Position numbers and translations under genes: made by a program. This document shows, in pieces, positions 37,656 to 38,724 of a DNA stretch of 38,724 nt. Below the pieces are notes generated by a model. That model saw only the letters and a program-made list of their open reading frames with translations. It was not told where the DNA came from and made no database searches. The first letter of the stretch is position 1, and each line of letters opens with the position of its first letter. Source of the stretch: Leptolyngbyaceae cyanobacterium MO_188.B28 (GTDB taxonomy: Bacteria; Cyanobacteriota; Cyanobacteriia; Phormidesmidales; Phormidesmidaceae). The stretch is from assembly GCA_030065175.1 (NCBI GenBank), contig JASJDH010000016.1:1-38724 (forward strand), in the 5' to 3' direction.

Positions 37656-37697
37656 TCCATGGTCTTTAATAGATAAAAGTCTATTAAAGACCATGGA
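37656..37697. repeat. perfect 18-bp hairpin with 6-base loop
   Basis: The arms are TCCATGGTCTTTAATAGA at 37656-37673 and its exact reverse complement at 37680-37697, with loop TAAAAG. It lies upstream of the ndhF3 operon and just before a MITE-like repeat. There is no T-run, so it is not a typical terminator. It could be a regulator site or part of a mobile repeat. Confidence 0.65.
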
Positions 37698-37732
37698 GGC
37701 CATCTATTGGCCCTATCCATTAGCCCCATAGA

Positions 37733-37862
37733 GGCGTTGCTGAACAGAGGGATTTAGGGTTTCTCACCCTAAATCCCTCTTCCTGGGGAGAGGGACTTTG
37801 ATTCTGGCTCCCTTCTCCCCTCGGGAGAAGGGTTGGGGATGAGGGCGGTATTCAGCAGCGCC
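37733..37862 (-). repeat. MITE-like repeat, copy 2 (intact, 130 bp)
   Basis: The ends are GGCGTTGCTGAA and TTCAGCAGCGCC, a near-perfect terminal inverted repeat. Inside are two hairpins: GGGATTTAGGGT/ACCCTAAATCCC, and CCTTCTCCCCTCGGGAGAAGG. It encodes no protein. It is inverted relative to copy 1 at 31813-31995. The size and ends fit a non-autonomous miniature transposable element. Confidence 0.75.
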
Positions 37863-37949
37863 GAGGTCATCCAAGGGAATATCAGCCCTCTATGCCAACT
37901 CTGACGCAGAGCGGGACAATAGAAACGCTGAATTCGCTAAGTGACGCCC

Positions 37950-38339
37950 ATGCTCTGGAACCGCATTCGACAGGTCATCTATGCCGCTCTAACGGTAATC
38001 GGCTTTGTTTGGACAAATTACTATCTGGTGCAGTTTACCCTCGCCACTAAAGGGGAGTTGACGCCAGCCAACTTTCTCAATTTCGATATCGCCACTTTTA
38101 TTGCACAGGCTTATGCGAATCCCGCTTCTAGTTTTATTGGGGTAGATGTGTCGATTGCGGCCATCTGCGGAATTATCATCATTGCCACTGAAGCTAGGCG
38201 GCTGCAAATGCGGCTGTGGGGTTTCTATATCGCTGCGATCTTTCTGGTGTCTTTTGGCTTTGGGTTTCCCTTATTCCTGTTTATGCGGGAGCGCAAGCTG
38301 TCTGAATCGCTCGCGTTAGCAGGAGAGAGTTCTGATTAA
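37950..38339 (+). CDS. DUF2834 membrane protein
   Basis: A 129-aa membrane protein with three to four hydrophobic segments: IYAALTVIGFVWTNYYLV, a second around VDVSIAAICGIIIIATEARR, and IAAIFLVSFGFGFPLFLFMR near the end. The pattern of a first helix, a loop with NFLNFDIATFIAQAYANPASS and a final PLFLFMRER is typical of DUF2834, a family of unknown function seen in cyanobacteria and other bacteria. The start is ATG 37950 or GTG 37941; neither has a clear ribosome site. It is divergent from the ndhF3 operon, with the MITE-like repeat in between. Confidence 0.72.
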   Translation: MLWNRIRQVIYAALTVIGFVWTNYYLVQFTLATKGELTPANFLNFDIATFIAQAYANPASSFIGVDVSIAAICGIIIIATEARRLQMRLWGFYIAAIFLVSFGFGFPLFLFMRERKLSESLALAGESSD

Positions 38340-38385
38340 ATGGCCGATTTTGCATTGGTTGGGACGCTTGAAAATCAATTTGTAC

Positions 38386-38460
38386 GTCATTCCTGTGAAA
38401 ACAGGAATCCATCACAGACTACAGAACTCCCCTATGGATTCCCACAAAAGTGGAAATGCC
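38386..38460. repeat. REP-like nested palindromic repeat
   Basis: GTCATTCCTGTGAAAACAGGAATCC at the left and GGATTCCCACAAAAGTGGAAATGCC at the right are imperfect reverse complements, and each also folds on itself (ATTCCTGT/ACAGGAAT and CCAC/GTGG). This layout is common in dispersed bacterial intergenic repeats. No second copy is seen in the window. Confidence 0.55.
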
Positions 38461-38724
38461 GAGAAAACCTTGTCCTAACCACTGCAATCACTGTGATATA
38501 GCGTTTCTCAGTTGCCTTGAATACAGTAACAACAGTGGGTAAACCACCCAATAATATCTTTTTCACTAATCTCGTCTATTGCCGACGAGATCACATAGAT
38601 CAAAAATTGGTGTCTGAGATTTTCAAGGTTCCAGGAGATGGGATCAGAGTATCGAGTACACCAACTGTGCAAATATTAAGCGCTTCCATCCAGGGAATGC
38701 CCTTAAGCTTAGCCCCAAATGTTG
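38461..38724. other. right-hand edge without a confident gene
   Basis: An open frame on the + strand runs from 38502 to the edge. A GTG at 38610 could start a protein that continues out of the window (SEIFKVPGDGIRVSSTP…). There is no clear ribosome site and no recognisable family, so I make no gene call. Confidence 0.25.

Noticed and set aside
38502-38724. Open + strand frame running off the right edge
   Set aside because: There is no ribosome site, no ATG and no recognisable motif. It is too little to call a gene without the next sequence.
1-38724. CRISPR arrays, tRNA or rRNA genes, intact insertion sequences
   Set aside because: I looked through the intergenic regions and saw no spaced direct repeats of CRISPR type, no cloverleaf-like segment and no transposase frame.

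Overview
The window is chromosomal DNA from a cyanobacterium. It carries an ndhF3-ndhD3-cupA-cupS type CO2-uptake operon, a DUF1816 protein, a phycobiliprotein-lyase-like protein and at least 13 copies of the octamer GCGATCGC (HIP1), where about 0.6 would be expected by chance. The genus cannot be fixed from the sequence.

Left two thirds (1-25328, all + strand): the 3' part of a non-ribosomal peptide synthetase (NRPS) cluster. In order it reads: the end of an NRPS protein (…C); A-PCP-C-A-PCP-E; C(DCL)-A-PCP-C-A-PCP; C-A-PCP-TE; a sulfotransferase; an MFS exporter of the EntS type; an HlyD/MacA-type adaptor; a MacB/FtsX-type ABC permease; and a type II thioesterase. Ten-residue specificity codes that I aligned by eye to GrsA suggest a C-terminal peptide segment of basic (Lys-like) - D-Asp - basic (Arg-like) - Asp - Glu/Gln, so basic and acidic residues alternate. 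The two central bimodules look like duplicates: the Asp-activating halves are near-identical DNA at a constant offset of 7838 bp. The loading and early modules lie upstream of the window.

Middle (25329-32185): small cyanobacterial genes (DUF1816, an 83-aa unknown), a strong hairpin, a CpcS-like lyase, a cupin lipoprotein, and then a notable pair. The pair is a GmhA-like SIS isomerase that keeps its catalytic Glu and His, followed by a HypD-like protein. The HypD-like protein keeps the four C-terminal Fe-S cysteines and the first conserved cysteine, but has lost the CxxC, the GGHT histidine and the GHVS motif that true HypD uses in hydrogenase maturation. A palindrome and a phased direct repeat lie upstream of the pair. 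On the minus strand are a 51-aa single-membrane-segment protein and a 321-aa unknown with weak kinase-like features.

Right end (32186-38724): the minus-strand operon ndhF3-ndhD3-cupA-cupS, whose products form the NDH-1MS complex for inducible CO2 uptake; an AT-rich leader with a perfect 18-bp hairpin; a short MITE-like repeat whose second, inverted copy lies at 31813-31995; a DUF2834 membrane protein; and a REP-like palindromic repeat.
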